Assembly: GCF_002878395.1 (NCBI RefSeq)
Contig: NC_061115.1
Coordinates: 158,399,160 to 158,463,159, forward strand
Direction of reading: 5' to 3'
Length of the DNA stretch: 64,000 nucleotides
From: Capsicum annuum
Lineage: Eukaryota; Streptophyta; Magnoliopsida; Solanales; Solanaceae
The notes beneath the pieces are model-generated. The model searched no databases and was not told where the DNA came from. It saw only the letters and a list, made by a program, of their open reading frames with translations. A program made the position numbers and the translations under genes. Positions 23,569 through 36,524 of this stretch are shown one piece after another (position 1 is the first letter of the stretch; each line of letters opens with the position of its first letter).

Positions 23569-25693
23569 TGTAATACCCCGTAGCATTCTCGACTTGAAAC
23601 CACTCTTAGTAGCATTCATACTGCTAATAACCTGAAATTTATTTAAGTGTCAAAAATACTTAGTCATATTTTGAGCGATTAACTTCAATGATTTTTCAAT
23701 TGACCTTCTCAACCCCGAGACGTAGATTTTAAAGTTGATTCATGTTTAGGGGTGTAAAGGGTATGTCTCGAGGGTGTTTCAAATTTTTCAAACAAGGTTT
23801 GGGACATGTTTGGATTTCAAAAAAACAAATGTCACTGCATATCGATGCGTCATGATGCTTATCGCATTGGGGCACCTGGCATGATGTGTTGGTTCTCAAA
23901 AATGGGATTTTACTGCAATTTTGAATTTCGAAGGGCAGTCTCATCTTTTCCCTATAGCCCCAAGTCATGAAAATAGAAGATTAAAACGTCTATAGGGCAT
24001 CATATGCTTAAAACTAATCAATTTTCTCATAAACAAAACCCTAAATCCCCCCCCCCCCCCAAAGATCAAAATTTCAACCTTTACATTCAAGATTTCCGAG
24101 AAACGAGTCAAGATTTAGGTTCTATTCTTTGAACTAAGTAATCTAAGGTAGGAGGAACTATCCTAAACTCCATGGGCATAACATTTCATTGGTTTTATCA
24201 ATATTTAAGGATTTATAATTATGTTACAAAGAAGGGTTTTGATATTATTTTGAAAAACATGTCATGGAATCACTTTTGATGAAAGTATATATATATTGTA
24301 TTGTATTGAATTCTTTTTATAGAATTTAATTATAGCCCCTTATGCATATGCATTTTCAGTTTTGGAAATTTTAATTGAGAGCATGGATGACAAACTCCCT
24401 CTCTTGTTATGATACCTCTTGATTTCACATATTATGAGTTGTTCAATTACATGTTTAGAAGTATGAAATAAATGTTTTACTATTGGTATGGACTTGATTT
24501 TGGTTATGAATTGAAGAGAGGGTGTTTTCTTGTTTATAAATGTTAAATAAAACAATCAAAAGAATTACATGTGTTTTATATAAGCATTGGCCACCACATA
24601 ATAAACTATTGAAAAGAGAGTATGTTTGCATGAGTTTACACATACTTTTAAAATAAAAATTCTCTTGTTATTTGATAAAAATCTTTGGGTGGTCATATAC
24701 ATATTTTTGAATGAGAAGGGTGGGTATGATGTGGTATGATATGAATAACTTACAAGTTTGGGTATGACGATACCCGGAGATGATATTCCCTTAATAGACT
24801 AAGAATGAAATATTTTAGAAGCATGAAGTATGTACTTAAAAAACTAAAATTAAGCTTAAAGGGAGCTAGTTGGTTACCCGAAGAAGGCTTGAGTTTAGAT
24901 AACTCTTAGCCCAAAACCATTTTTTGCTGATATGGGTTTATGATGTCCTACATTAAGGATTGTATATTGGTGATGGCCTTATTTCATAATACGAATGACA
25001 AACCCCAATCCCTGCGGCAAACTCGGATTGGGGGCTTGGCCGTCGAGTTAAGAGTGGAGTCCATATAGACCATGGATAAGTACATTTGTAGGGTGTACCA
25101 TATAGGTCAGAATTAAAATGAAGAGTGAGTGATGATTTCCAAGAATTTTTTTAAAGTTCATTAAAGTTTGCCCATGTGTTTTCACTTAGCTTATGTTTAC
25201 TGTTTTTAAGAAATGCTCTCACCTATGTTGTATAAAAGCATGCTATTTTAGATTGATTCATATACCAGTATTTTGTATTGACCCCCTATATTTTAGGATC
25301 TGAGGCACAGTCCCGAGGTCCTGCTAAGCAGAAGATCTGTTTATTAGACTTTGAAGTTTGTGAGCCTCCCTATTCTGAAGGACCTTAGTTTCTAAAATAT
25401 CTTTATTTGTTTCTAGATCATGGTCTAATCGGGTTTGTCCCAGTCACAGAAAAATATTTTTTTATATTGTTAGAGATTTTGTAGATTGGTGTTAGATGTT
25501 TTTGAATGTTTATGAACTCATATTCATATTTATTAGTTGAAGTAAGAGAATGACCATGTTTCCATTTTGTTATGTTTTTCGTATTTTGTTATAATATATG
25601 AATTATGCATATGATTGCCAGTTAGAAGGGGCACTTGGGCCTTTACGGTTTGAGATGCTCGTCACTGCCAGGGCCACAGTTCAGGTCATGAAA
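23569..25693 (+). repeat. Gypsy-1 5' LTR
   Basis: It starts TGTAATACCCCGTAGC and pairs with 30743-32863. It contains a C13 run near 24047-24060. Confidence 0.9.
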
Positions 25694-25697
25694 AACT

Positions 25698-25709
25698 TGG
25701 TATCAGAGC
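25698..25709 (+). other. Gypsy-1 primer-binding site (tRNA-iMet)
   Basis: TGGTATCAGAGC, exact match to the plant initiator-Met tRNA 3' end complement, 4 nt inside the LTR edge. Confidence 0.9.
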
Positions 25710-25917
25710 ACGGTTGATAGTCCCAGGATGTATGTGAAATCATGCGGGTAGAGTCCTTTTTATGGTTATGTAGCACACCACACTTATACGGAGGAAACTA
25801 CTAGGTGTCTTGGAATGTCTCTTTTCTTCATGATCTAGTCCATGCCATAAAATTTGAATGCCCTATAATCAATGATTTTATGTATTTCAGAAATTGATCT
25901 TTCCTTCCCTTGGAACC

Positions 25918-27250
25918 AATGAACAAAATGCCCAAGCTAAGGATGTCCGTCCTACTCATGGTATGTAGACCCATAATAGAGCTCGTACCCCAAAGTTTGT
26001 TGATACTATAGTTGTCCCTCTAGTTCTGACTAGCCAACCTCAGGCTTCATGGACTGGTGTTAATCGTCCCTAGCCTCCTCAGAGGGAAGTTTTGAATGCT
26101 GAGTTTCAACAGTCCATCCATATGATTGCTCAGCTGGTGGCCTCTTAAACCCACTGGTCTAAAGATGTGGGTTCTGTGTCTGGTTCATTTGAACTTACTT
26201 GGATTAGCCAATTTATGAGGCTAAACCCACCTACCTTTACTGGCATAAAGGTTGAGGAGGACCCTCAAGGGTTCATTGATGAAATAGAGAAAATTTTTAG
26301 AGTTATGCATGCTAATTAAGTTGAGGGGGTTGATTTAGTAGCCTATCAGTTGAAGGACATAGCTAACCAGTGGTATAATAAGTGAGAGGATTTGAAGGGT
26401 GGTGATATTGAACCTTCTGTGTAGAGTAAGATTGTAGAAGATTTCCTAGACCATTTCTTTACCCAGGAGCTACGAGAGGCAAAGGCTGAAGAATTTATGA
26501 ATCTAAAATAGGGAAAGATGAGTGTTAAGGAGTATGTATTAAAGTTCACTCAGTTGTCCTGTTAAGCTACTGAGTTAGTGGGCAACATGAGGGCTCGCAT
26601 GAGGAAGTTTGCATCTGGTCTCTTGGATGCCTTGGTGTTGGAATACAAGGGAGCAATGCTGAACAGGGACATGGATTTCTCTAGGTTATTAGTGCTCATG
26701 TATCAAGTAGAAGAGCAGAAGAAGATGCTGGATGAGATAAGACAAAGAAAAAGGCAAGCTAAGAGATCTAGGTCCACTGATCGGAATAACAGTCAACATC
26801 AAGGTGGTAATTGGGAAATGTGTGGTCTAAATAGAAAATTTAGAGCAATTCTCAGATTTCAGCAAGTGCACCTATGACCAGGCCTTTGGGTGAATAGAGT
26901 TTCCAGTTAGGAGATAAGCTTGGATCCCAAGGCACTCAATCCCAGGAGAATGTGGTTCAACCCGCTAGGTCACACTCTAGATGTAGTTCTTGTGGAAATG
27001 ATTATTTGGGAAAATGCCATTCAGGAAGTAATGTGTGCTACAAGTGTGGATACGCAGGATATATTTAAAAGTATTGTCCCTTATATATTAGAAGCACCGA
27101 AGGTACTACTTCTCAGATAAATTCCATAGCCACTTCACCGAAGGGTTCTATTTTTGCTACTGGAGGTGGTCGCAACTAGTTATATGCTTTATCTAACTGC
27201 CCGAATATAGAGGCTTCACCAGATGTTACTACGGGTATGCTATAAATCTT
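25918..27250 (+). pseudogene. Gypsy-1 gag remnant
   Basis: A Retrotrans_gag-like block lies at about 26215-26720 (NPPTFTGIKVEEDPQGF, YQLKDIANQWY, FLDHFF, GKMSVKEY). A zinc-knuckle region follows at about 26975-27090 (CYKCGYAGYI, then a stop, KYCP). At least eight in-frame stops and frame changes interrupt it, so it is non-functional. Boundaries are approximate. Confidence 0.8.
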
Positions 27251-30200
27251 CTCCTGTGATGATATGTGTTACTTGATCCCGGGGATGCCTTGTCTTATGT
27301 GACCCCTTATGTGGTAGTTAGTTTTGGTTTTGAGCCTGAAAATATTTTGGAGCCTTTCTCTATTTCCACTCTTATTGGTGACTCTATTGTGGCTAGGAGG
27401 GTGTATAGGAATCGTGCTGTGTCTATCTGTCATCGTGACACTGTGGCAAATCTTGTACAGCTTGATATGATTGACTTTGATACTATTTTAGGAATGCATT
27501 GGCTCCATTCGTGTTATACTATATTAGAATGTAGAACCCAAAAGGTCACTTTCTCCTTTCCAAATAAACTAGTGATAGAGTGGGAGGGGTATTCTTTAGC
27601 ACCTAGAGGAAGTTCATATCTTATCTCAGAGCCTGTAAACTTATATCAAAAGGGTGTCTGTACCACCTTACTTGGGTCAAAGATTTTAGTAATGAAAGTC
27701 CTTCCCTCCAGTCTATCCCTATATTTAATGAATTTCCAGAATTTTTTCCTGACAATCTTCTTAAGATACCACCGGATAGGGAAATAGATTTTGGCATCGA
27801 TTTATTGCGAAACACTAACCTATTTTTTTTCTGCCATACAAAATGGCTTCTGCATAATTAAGAGAGTTGAAAGAATAGTTAAAAGACCTTCTTGACAAAG
27901 GCTTTATACATCTCAGTGTCTCTCCCCAGGGTGCATCTGCACTCTTTATGTGTAAGAAAGATAGTTCCCTCTATATGTGTATAGATTACCGTCAGCTAAA
28001 TTAGGTCACAGTTAAAAAAAAATACCATCTTCCTAGAATTGATGATCTTTTAACCAACTTTAGTGTGCTAAATATTTCTCTAAAATAGACCTTCATTTAG
28101 GGTACCATCAGCTGAAGCTTAGGGTGGATACTATTCCCAAAACAGTTGTTCGAACCTAATATGGCTACTATGAATTCTTAGTTAGGTCCTTCAGACTGAC
28201 TAATGCCCCTGCAACTTTTATGGACCTAATAAATAGGATGTTTTATCAGTTTTTAGATCTATTCGTTATAATTTTTATCAATGATATCTTGTTTTACTCT
28301 AAGAGTGAGGAATATTATGCTAATCACCTCTGAATCATCCTTCAGACCCTCAAAGATCATGAGTTGTACGCCAAGTTTTCCAAGTGTGAATTTTGTCTTA
28401 GTGCTATTGCTTTCTTGAGGCACATTATTTCAAGTGAGGGGATCAAGGTTGGCCCTCAAAAGGTTGAGGGGGTGATAAAGTGGCCCAGACCCACAACCCC
28501 AACTGATATCCGGAGCTTCTTGGGTTTTGCAAGGTATTACAGAAGATTTGTAGAAAGTTTTTCCTCCATATCTACCCCACTTACTAGATTGACTTAGAAA
28601 AAGATAAAATTCTTGTGGTCTGACTCCTGTGAGAATAGATTCGAGAAATTAAAAGACAAATTAACTACCACGATAGTTTTGACCCTTCTCGAGGGTATAG
28701 AGGGTTTTATTGTATACTATGATGCGTCCTAGGTAGGGCTAGGTTGTGTGTTTATGTAACATGGTAATATGGTGTCTTATGCATCTAGGCAGCAAAAAAT
28801 GCATGAAAAGAATTATCCCACCCATAATTTAGAATTGACGTCTATGGTATTCACACTAAAGATTTTGCGACATTATATTTATGGGGTGCATGTTGATATT
28901 TTTGCTGACCATAAAAATTTACAGTCTATTTTTATACAGAAAGAACTGAATCTTAGGCAGAGGCAGTGGTTGGAATTGTTGAAGGATTATGATATGAGCC
29001 CTACATTATCATTTGGAAAAGGCCAATATAGTGGTTGATGTCCTTAGTAGATTATTAATGGCCAGTCTTTCTCATATTGAGAAGGCAAAGAGGGATATGG
29101 TGAAGGATATTCATCATCTTGGAAATTTGGATGTCCAACTCCAGGATTCCGAAGATGGAAGAGTATTAATTCATGAGGTGGCTAAATCATGCTTATATGC
29201 AGAGGTCAAGAAAAAGCAAATCAGAGATTTCATTCTAATGCAGATCAAGGAGGATGTTGGACAACAGAAGGTAATGGCATTCAAAATTAGAGTTGATGGG
29301 GTTCTAAGGTATCAAGTTAGGCTTTGTGTGACAATTGTAGATGGATTGCGCAAAAAGATTCTGGATGAAGCTCATACTTCCAGGTATGTTGTTCACCCCA
29401 GCTCTACTAAAATGTATCATGACCTTAAAGCAATTTACTGGTGGAATAATATGAAAAGAGATGCTGCTAACTTTGTGGCTAAGTGTTTGAATTGCCAACA
29501 AGTCAAGGTAGAACATTTGAGACCAGGTGGAACTTCCCAAGAAATAGCCTTGGCTATGCGGAAGTGGAAGATGATTAATATGGACTTTATTACAGGGCTT
29601 CCAAAGTCCCAAAACCAATACGATTCTATTTGGGTGATTGTAGACAGGATGACTAAATCGGCTCATTTTCTTCCTATGCAGATAAATTATTCGGGATATG
29701 ACTATGCTAAGCTATACATTCAGGAAATAGTCCAGTTACATGGGGCTCGCATATCCATTATATCCGATCGAGGTACACAATTTTCTTCCCAATTTTGGAG
29801 GTTTTTTTAAAAGGGTTTAAGTACCTAAGTAAACCTTAGTACTACCTTCCAGCCTCATACAGATGGGAAAGTAAAATGCATCATTCAGACTTTGGAAGAT
29901 ATGTTAAGGGCCTGCGTGATTGACTTTAAGGGGAGTTGGGTGGACCATTTGCCGTTGATAAAGTTCTCCTACAATAATAGCTATCATTTTAGTATTTAGA
30001 TAGCTCTTTTTAAAGCCTTTTATGAGAGGATATGTTGGTCTCCGATTGGATGGTATGAAGTGGGTGAAACTGGGCTGTTTGGGCCTGAGCTTGCTCATCA
30101 GGCGTTGAAGAAAGTAAAGATTACTAGGGAGAGTCTTAAGACATATCAGATTCTCCAAAAGTCCTATGCCGATGTTAAAAGGAGAGAGTTGGGGTTTAAA

Positions 30201-30686
30201 GTTGATGATTGGGTATATCCAAAGGTCTCCCCTATGAAGGGAGTCATGCAATTTGGATTGAAAAGGATGCTTAGTCCTCACTATATAGGACCCTACTAAA
30301 TTGGTAGAAGGGTTGGTAGAGTTGTATATGAGTTGGTTTTGCCAGTGAGTTTGGCTTCTATACATTTGGTATTTCATGTATCCATGTTGAAAAAGTGTAT
30401 TGGAGATCATTCTCTGGTGTTGCCTGTAGAAGAGATCAATGTGAAAGACTCTTTGTCATATGAGGAATAACCTATCGCCATTTTGGATTGCCAAGTTCAA
30501 AAGTTAAGAAGTAAAGAGATAGTTTTGGTTAAGGTGTTATGGAAGAATAAAAAAGTTGAGAAAGCTACTTAAGAGTTGGAGGATGACATGTATGCAAGGT
30601 ACCCGTCCCTCTTTAAATCAATGAATGACGATATTGAAGGTACAAATCGTACTCTCTCTTTTTTTTCCTTAGTGTGCTTGAGATAG
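27251..30686 (+). pseudogene. Gypsy-1 pol remnant
   Basis: The protease is at 27266-27560 (LLDPGDALSYVTPY, FDTILGMHWLHSCY). RT is at about 27900-28560, where the catalytic box reads FINDI and not FIDDI. RNase H is at 28690-29035 (SYASRQQK, YPTHNLEL, DIFADHKNLQ). Integrase is at 29340-29980 with an intact zinc-binding CLNC, then MDFITGLPKSQ and IISDRGTQFSSQFW. A chromodomain-type tail is at 30340-30620. Stops break RT, RNase H and the integrase end. The YxDD Asp-to-Asn change alone would kill RT. Confidence 0.88.
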
Positions 30687-30742
30687 TGTTTGTCTCCGTT
30701 CCCAATCATTATTCGGGGATGAATGATCCCAAGGGGGAATAA

Positions 30743-32863
30743 TGTAATACCTCGTAGCATTCTCGACTTGTTACCACTCGTAGTAGCATGTATAGAGAGC
30801 TAATAAATTGGAATTTTTCTAAGTGTCAAAAAGACTTAGTCATATTTTGAGCCATTAACTTCAATGATTTTTTAATAGACCTTCCCAATCCCGAGACGTA
30901 GATTTTAAAGTTTATTAATGTTCATAGGTGTAAAGGGGATGTCTCGAGGGAGTTTTGAATTTTTTGGACAAGGTTTGGGACATGTTTGGATTACAAAAAT
31001 AGAATGTCACCACGATATTAATGCATCTCGATGCTTATCGCATTGGGAAACCTGGCACGACGCATTTGTTCTCAAAAATGGGATTTTACTGTAATTTTTA
31101 ATTTCGAAGGGTAGTTTCATCTTTTCCCTATATCCCCAAGTCTTGAAAATAGATTATTAAAACATATATAGGGCATCATATGCTCAAAATTAATCAATTT
31201 TCTCTTAAGCAAAACCCTAACCCTCTCCTTAAAGATCAAAAGTTCAACCTTTAAGTTCAAGATTTTCAATAAACGAGTCTAAATTCGGCTTTCATTCTTC
31301 TAAGTAAGTAATCTAAGGTATATGGGACTAACCAAAACTCCATGGGCATAACATTCCATTAATTTTATCAATATTTAATGATTTATAATCATGTTACAAA
31401 GAAGAGTTTTGATATTGTTTCGAAAAGCATGTTATGGAATAATTTTTTATGAAAGTATATATATATATATATATATTGTATAGAATTCTTTTTTTGGAAT
31501 TTCATTATAGCCCTTTATGCATATGCGTTTTCAGTTTTGCAAAGTTTAATTGAGAGCATGGATGACGAAACTCCCTCTCTTGTTATGATACCTCTTGATT
31601 TCATATACTATGGGTTGTTCAATTGCATGTTTAGAAGCATGAAATAAATTTTTACTATTGTTATGGACTTGATTTTGGTTATGAGTTGAAGAGAGGGTGT
31701 TTTCTTGTTTATAAATGTTAAATGTAACAATCTAAAGAATTACGTGTGTTTTATGTTAGCATTAGCCACCATATAATAAACTATTGAAAAGAGAGTGTGT
31801 TTGTACGAGTTTGCACTTTCTTTTAAACTATAAACTCTCTTATGATTTTATAAAAATCTTTGGGTGGTCATAAGCATGTTTTTGAGTGATAAGGGCTGAT
31901 ACGATATGGTATGATATGAATAACTTGCAAGTTTTGGTATGAAGATACCCGGAGAGGATATGCCCTTAACAGAATAAATATGGAATGTTTTAAAAGCATG
32001 AAGCATGTTCTTAATGAACTAAAATTGGGATTAAGGGGAGCTAATTGGTTACCCAAAGAAGGCTTGAGTTTAGATAACTCTTAGTCCAAAATCGTGTTTT
32101 GTCAATACGGGTTTATGATGCCCTACATTAAGTACTGTACGCTGGCGATGGCCTTATGGCGTAGTACGAATGGTAGACCCCAATTCCTGCAGAAAACTCG
32201 AATTGGGGCCTTGGCCACCGAGTTAAGGGTGTGGTCCATATAGCCCATGGATAAGTACGTTTGTAGGGTGTACCATCTGGGTCAGAAGTAAAATAAAGAG
32301 TGAGTCATGATTTCCAAGAATTATTTTGAAGTTAATTAAAATTTTCCCATGTATTTTCACTTATCTTATGTTCATTGTTTTTAAGAAATTCTCTCACCTA
32401 TGTTGTATAAAAACATGCTATTTTGGATTGTTTCACATAATAGTACATTTGTATTGACCCCTTACATTTCAGGATCTGAGGCACAGTCCGGGGGTCTCGC
32501 TAAGAAGTAGATCAGTTTATCAGACTTAGAAGTTTGTGAGCCTCCCTCATTTTGAAGGACCTTAGTTCATGATATATCTTCATTTATTTCTAGTTCATGG
32601 TCAGACCGAGGGCCTTTTCCCGGTCACAGACATATGTTAATTTTTTATATTGTTAGAGATTTTGTAGACTGGTGTTAGATGTTTTTGAATGTTTATGAAC
32701 TCATATTCATATTCATTAGTTTAAGTAAGAGAATAACCATGTTCCTATTCTGTTATGTTTTCCTCATTCTGTTATAGTATATGATTGCCAATTAGAAGGG
32801 GCACTCGAGCCCTTACGATTTGAGATGCTTGTCATGGCTAGGGCCTTGGTTTGGGTCGTGGTA
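30743..32863 (+). repeat. Gypsy-1 3' LTR
   Basis: It starts TGTAATACCTCGTAGC and ends at GTCGTGGTA before TSD CAATC. It holds a (TA)n run of about 22 bp near 31459-31480. Confidence 0.9.
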
Positions 32864-32879
32864 CAATCCGCCATGCTAT

Positions 32880-34074
32880 CATCCATATGAGGTCCTTGTC
32901 CCTCATCACCTAAGTATGGATCAACCTCATCAGAATTAATGTTCAAGTCCTATAAATATCTATCCTTATCAATGGTAACATCATCCTTCATCAGTTCTAT
33001 AAAATCTAACCCAATCTTTAGAAATGTCCTGACGTGTTGACACAATGGATAATCTAGCTCTACTCACCTATATTATCTCTTATCGCTGCCTTATCTCTAA
33101 AAGAAAGTAATAATATTTGCAGTCCAAACATGTGTTTTGTGATCTCATCATCTCAAGTGTGGCGCTCAACTAGTGTAAGTACAAGCCCATGAGAAATATC
33201 AAGTGCTCTAGTCCCAATTAAATCAACTGAGTGCCTCTTCAACTTTGGATTATAATCTAAAGCCTCCTCTTTAATGTCGTGGCTTCTTAGAAACCTAGTC
33301 AGCAACCCACCAAAATCATACTTGTGACTCTGATGCTTTCATGATTTTTTCGTAGAAGATTTGATTACCACCTATATATTTATCTTAAACTCATCCTATA
33401 TAAGGTCATAGGCTAAACAAATTCGATCCAGAGTAACATTTGTCATGTGTTTTCCTAGAATGAGGTAGTGAAATGCAATCTTCAACCACGCACAATCTTC
33501 CCTATTATATGGGCATAAAGGAATGTCAAATGGTAATTGTTTTCTATGTGGTGACTCTACCTTTCTGTTGATCTGTTACCACTCAAAACATATTAAATTA
33601 TAGAATATGGTGTCATGATGTTAAACTACCTTAGATAAAGAGAATCAGCTTATGGACTACCCAAGATGACATTTAGATGGTGTGCTTCAAACTTCACACT
33701 TGTCCCCTAATTTGGACATCAAATTCGGGTTGTAGAGGATCCAAATTAGCATAAAATTCTCTAATTAGATGCAAGTTGTAGTCCATCAGCTCATCAAATG
33801 CAAAGTTCATCCCCAATTGCTCAATCTATCACACAATTTGTTGTAATTCTCTTTCCAAACTATCCTTGTCGATTATTTCATCAGGGGCATACTTGGAAAT
33901 TTGGGTTCTTACTATAACACTTCTTTTCTTTATCCACCACCCTCCTCATTTCAAACCTTCGTGTCTATCCTCTTGGGATTACTGGAGTCTTTGTCACAAA
34001 AGCACCGATTACACTCGCTTCCTTCCCTAGTTGGACGGACCAACTCCCTTTCCTTTTTGTTTCCTGACAGACAT
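32880..34074 (-). pseudogene. Remnant of a 'putative plant transposon protein' ORF
   Basis: Read on the minus strand from an ATG at 34074 (MSVRKQKGKGVG), pieces match a protein type common in Solanaceae databases and labelled putative plant transposon protein (I believe Pfam PF20167). Examples are LMDYNLHLIREFYANLDP near 33735-33800, then YDFGGLLTRFLRSHDIKEE and ALDYNPKLKRHSVDLIGTR near 33200-33330. Many stops and frame changes break it. It is probably the coding part of an old gypsy-related element whose other flank is 21475-23563. The function of this family is unknown to me. Confidence 0.55.
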
Positions 34075-34935
34075 GGTACCTACCACAAATAATATGAAAT
34101 AACCATGTCACTTCAAAGTTAACAAGTCTAGCCAAAACTACGTTTAAGAGGCTTTAGGGACCACCCCATACTTAGTTATAAGCATGGGTGTACTAGATTT
34201 AAAGTGAGGGTACTCAGACTTCCCCTTCTTCCACGTATCTAATTTTAGGCAAATTTATGCATGTAATGCCCCAAATCTATTACCTGGAATGCTATACGGT
34301 GCCCATGACCCCGAAGGACCATAAGCTAACCCATGACTAATATTTGTACCTATACACTGCATAATGTACAATATAAATACGGAAGTAAAGGCAGAAAGGC
34401 CATAAGGTTCAAATCGGATAAGAACATAACATCTGTAGATATGGTATCAATACCAAAACAACTAAAATAACTGTCTGAACATACTAGTCTGAAAAGCCTC
34501 TAACTAAATGAACTATCTAAATAAGGAGTTGATGGGATATGTTCCCAACTAACTCCAACTACTGAAATAAATTAATTAATGAAATAATAAAGTAATGGTC
34601 ATGTCCTCGAAGGATGAGGACTCACTGCTAACTCTGACTACTGAGATTGGAATACTACTGATGCTCTAGAGCTCGTGCTTCTGAACCTATGGTATAAAAC
34701 ACCATAGCGCAAATGTGTCAGTTCGTTTGAAAGTACTAGTATACATGTGAGGTAGATTGAATGCAAAGGGTTCATATACATGAACTATACTAACTGACTG
34801 AATAACATGAGCGGAGAATACATACATGAATACATAATAACTGTAACAGACTTTGTGATAATATGTTTACTGAATCTGAGTACTAATAACATGAGATACT
34901 AGTAACTGTGTAACTGAAATAACTAATACTGAGCG

Positions 34936-35385
34936 ACTATATCTGACAGTCTAGTTTCTGTTGGAACTAGCTGAGTTCTGTACTGTTCTGAGTTGACTGT
35001 ATCTAACAGTCCTAAATCCTATAACACTATCTTAGTTCGATTATTGAGACTAAATTACTGTATCTGACATTCCTAATTCTATACTGAAACTGTGGGTAGT
35101 AGTCATCTAATCGACATGTCCCAAATAAAGCAATATAGCAGAGGTGGGGTCCAATTTGTAACCCCAATTGGAAGAGTGTCAATACAATGCCACTGGAAAG
35201 GATAAGCTGTGGGAAACCCTCATCTGACAGTGTCCCATAAAGAGAATGGTGGGGTCCTCATTTGATAGTGCTTATCTACTTCATCAACTCTCAACTGACA
35301 GTTTTGATGTCTAAATCTATGTTGGCTACATAGTTCTGAAATGCAAGGATGACTTCTAAGAAGCACACCCTCATCTGACAGTGTG
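34936..35385. repeat. Cluster of ATCTGACAGT-like motifs in LTR-a
   Basis: About seven degenerate copies (for example ATCTGACAGT at 34941, ATCTAACAGT at 35001, ATCTGACAG at 35222 and again near 35365). Related clusters occur in the other two LTRs (about 42165-42615 and 49910-50360). The role is unknown; a U3 regulatory repeat is possible. Confidence 0.55.
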
Positions 35386-36472
35386 TGCTCCCATCCTTGG
35401 GTTCACTCGGTGCTAATTCCTAATCCCATCTAAATAGACACTGAACATGATTAACTGAACTGGACGAAACTGAATTAACTGAGTTCTGTTGACTAATGGA
35501 ATACTACTGAGATTACTAGTTTTCTTGAGTCATGAGACTAACTGGATTCTATGGATCATGGCTTGACTGAGAGTATCTTGAAAACATGACACTGATTCTA
35601 GTCATACAGCTAAATTTTTGGGTACAAGTACCCTCAGGACTCGATGGGAAGAAACTGACAAAGCATGACTTTCTTGAATATATAACCAACATCAAAGTCC
35701 ATAATATAATTAGTAGGAAATTTAATGAAGTACAAGTTCTAAAGCACCACAATGGCTACACATATATCCATAATTCATTGACTAAAACATTTCATCAAAC
35801 ACTGGACATGCATAAACTTGTACATAAGTAGGGATTCATATTATCATACTAGTATGGCACTTTTCTTTCACATAGGAATTTAATCGAACACATGGGGAGC
35901 ATGCTTTGGTTATACAATCATCAATACATCTAATAATCATAGATACATCAATCAACATATAAATTTAAGGGTTTATCATGATTATTATGCAAATCACCAC
36001 ATCCTAGGGTCAATAATTGGAATATGAAATTTCAAACATGAATCAAAACCCCACAACATCATGAACAAGAATTTCAATTCAATTTTAATCATGAACATTC
36101 ATAAATACACAAATCATGGATTTTGTAAAGAGATTCTTGAACTTCATGGGTGAAAGGGACCCATCAATCAATACATGACATACCTGGGTTATGAGTTTCT
36201 TGAAGTTCTTGGACTTGAAGAACTTGAATTTCTTAGTTTCTTAAAGGAGTATTTGGATCTTGATCTTGGGGATTATCTTTGAGGAAAAAACCCTAATTTG
36301 ATGTTGTAGATGGATAATGAACTTATGAGCCTTGGTCTGATATAATTAGGGGTTAAAAAGGATGTAAATGATCCAAATACCCTTTTAAAAATAACTTTAA
36401 AATAACTAAACTAACTATAAGAATGTGGGTGCGACAATCCATCGCTGGTTCGACGGTTCGTAGGTCCTGACC

Positions 36473-36524
36473 GTCACTCCTGGGCAGAATAGGGGCTCGT
36501 CACTCCTGGGCAGAATAGGGGCTC
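36473..36524. repeat. 26-bp tandem duplication in LTR-a
   Basis: Two adjacent identical copies of a unit starting GTCACTCCTGGGCAGAATAG. The other two LTRs have one copy. Confidence 0.9.

Larger units (their letters stand above)
23569..32863 (+). mobile_element. Gypsy-1, full-length Tekay/Del-type retrotransposon, decayed
   Basis: LTRs of 2125 bp (23569-25693) and 2121 bp (30743-32863) flank gag-pol on the plus strand. The TSD CAATC is perfect (23564-23568 and 32864-32868). The primer-binding site TGGTATCAGAGC (25698-25709) is an exact match, and the tract AAGGGGGAATAA precedes the 3' LTR. The domain order protease, RT, RNase H, integrase, chromodomain-like tail is that of a chromovirus. Stops are scattered through gag and pol. 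The terminal CA of both LTRs has been lost. Confidence 0.92.

Noticed and set aside
24047..24060. C13 run (and a similar run at 60645-60656) as a functional site
   Set aside because: Homopolymers; the second is part of the Gypsy-D polypurine tract on the other strand, the first is LTR slippage.
29304..29666. 120-residue minus-strand open frame in Gypsy-1
   Set aside because: Shadow of the integrase zinc-binding and core region.
29904..30410. 168-residue minus-strand open frame in Gypsy-1
   Set aside because: It is antisense to the integrase and chromodomain-like region on the plus strand; no family resemblance.
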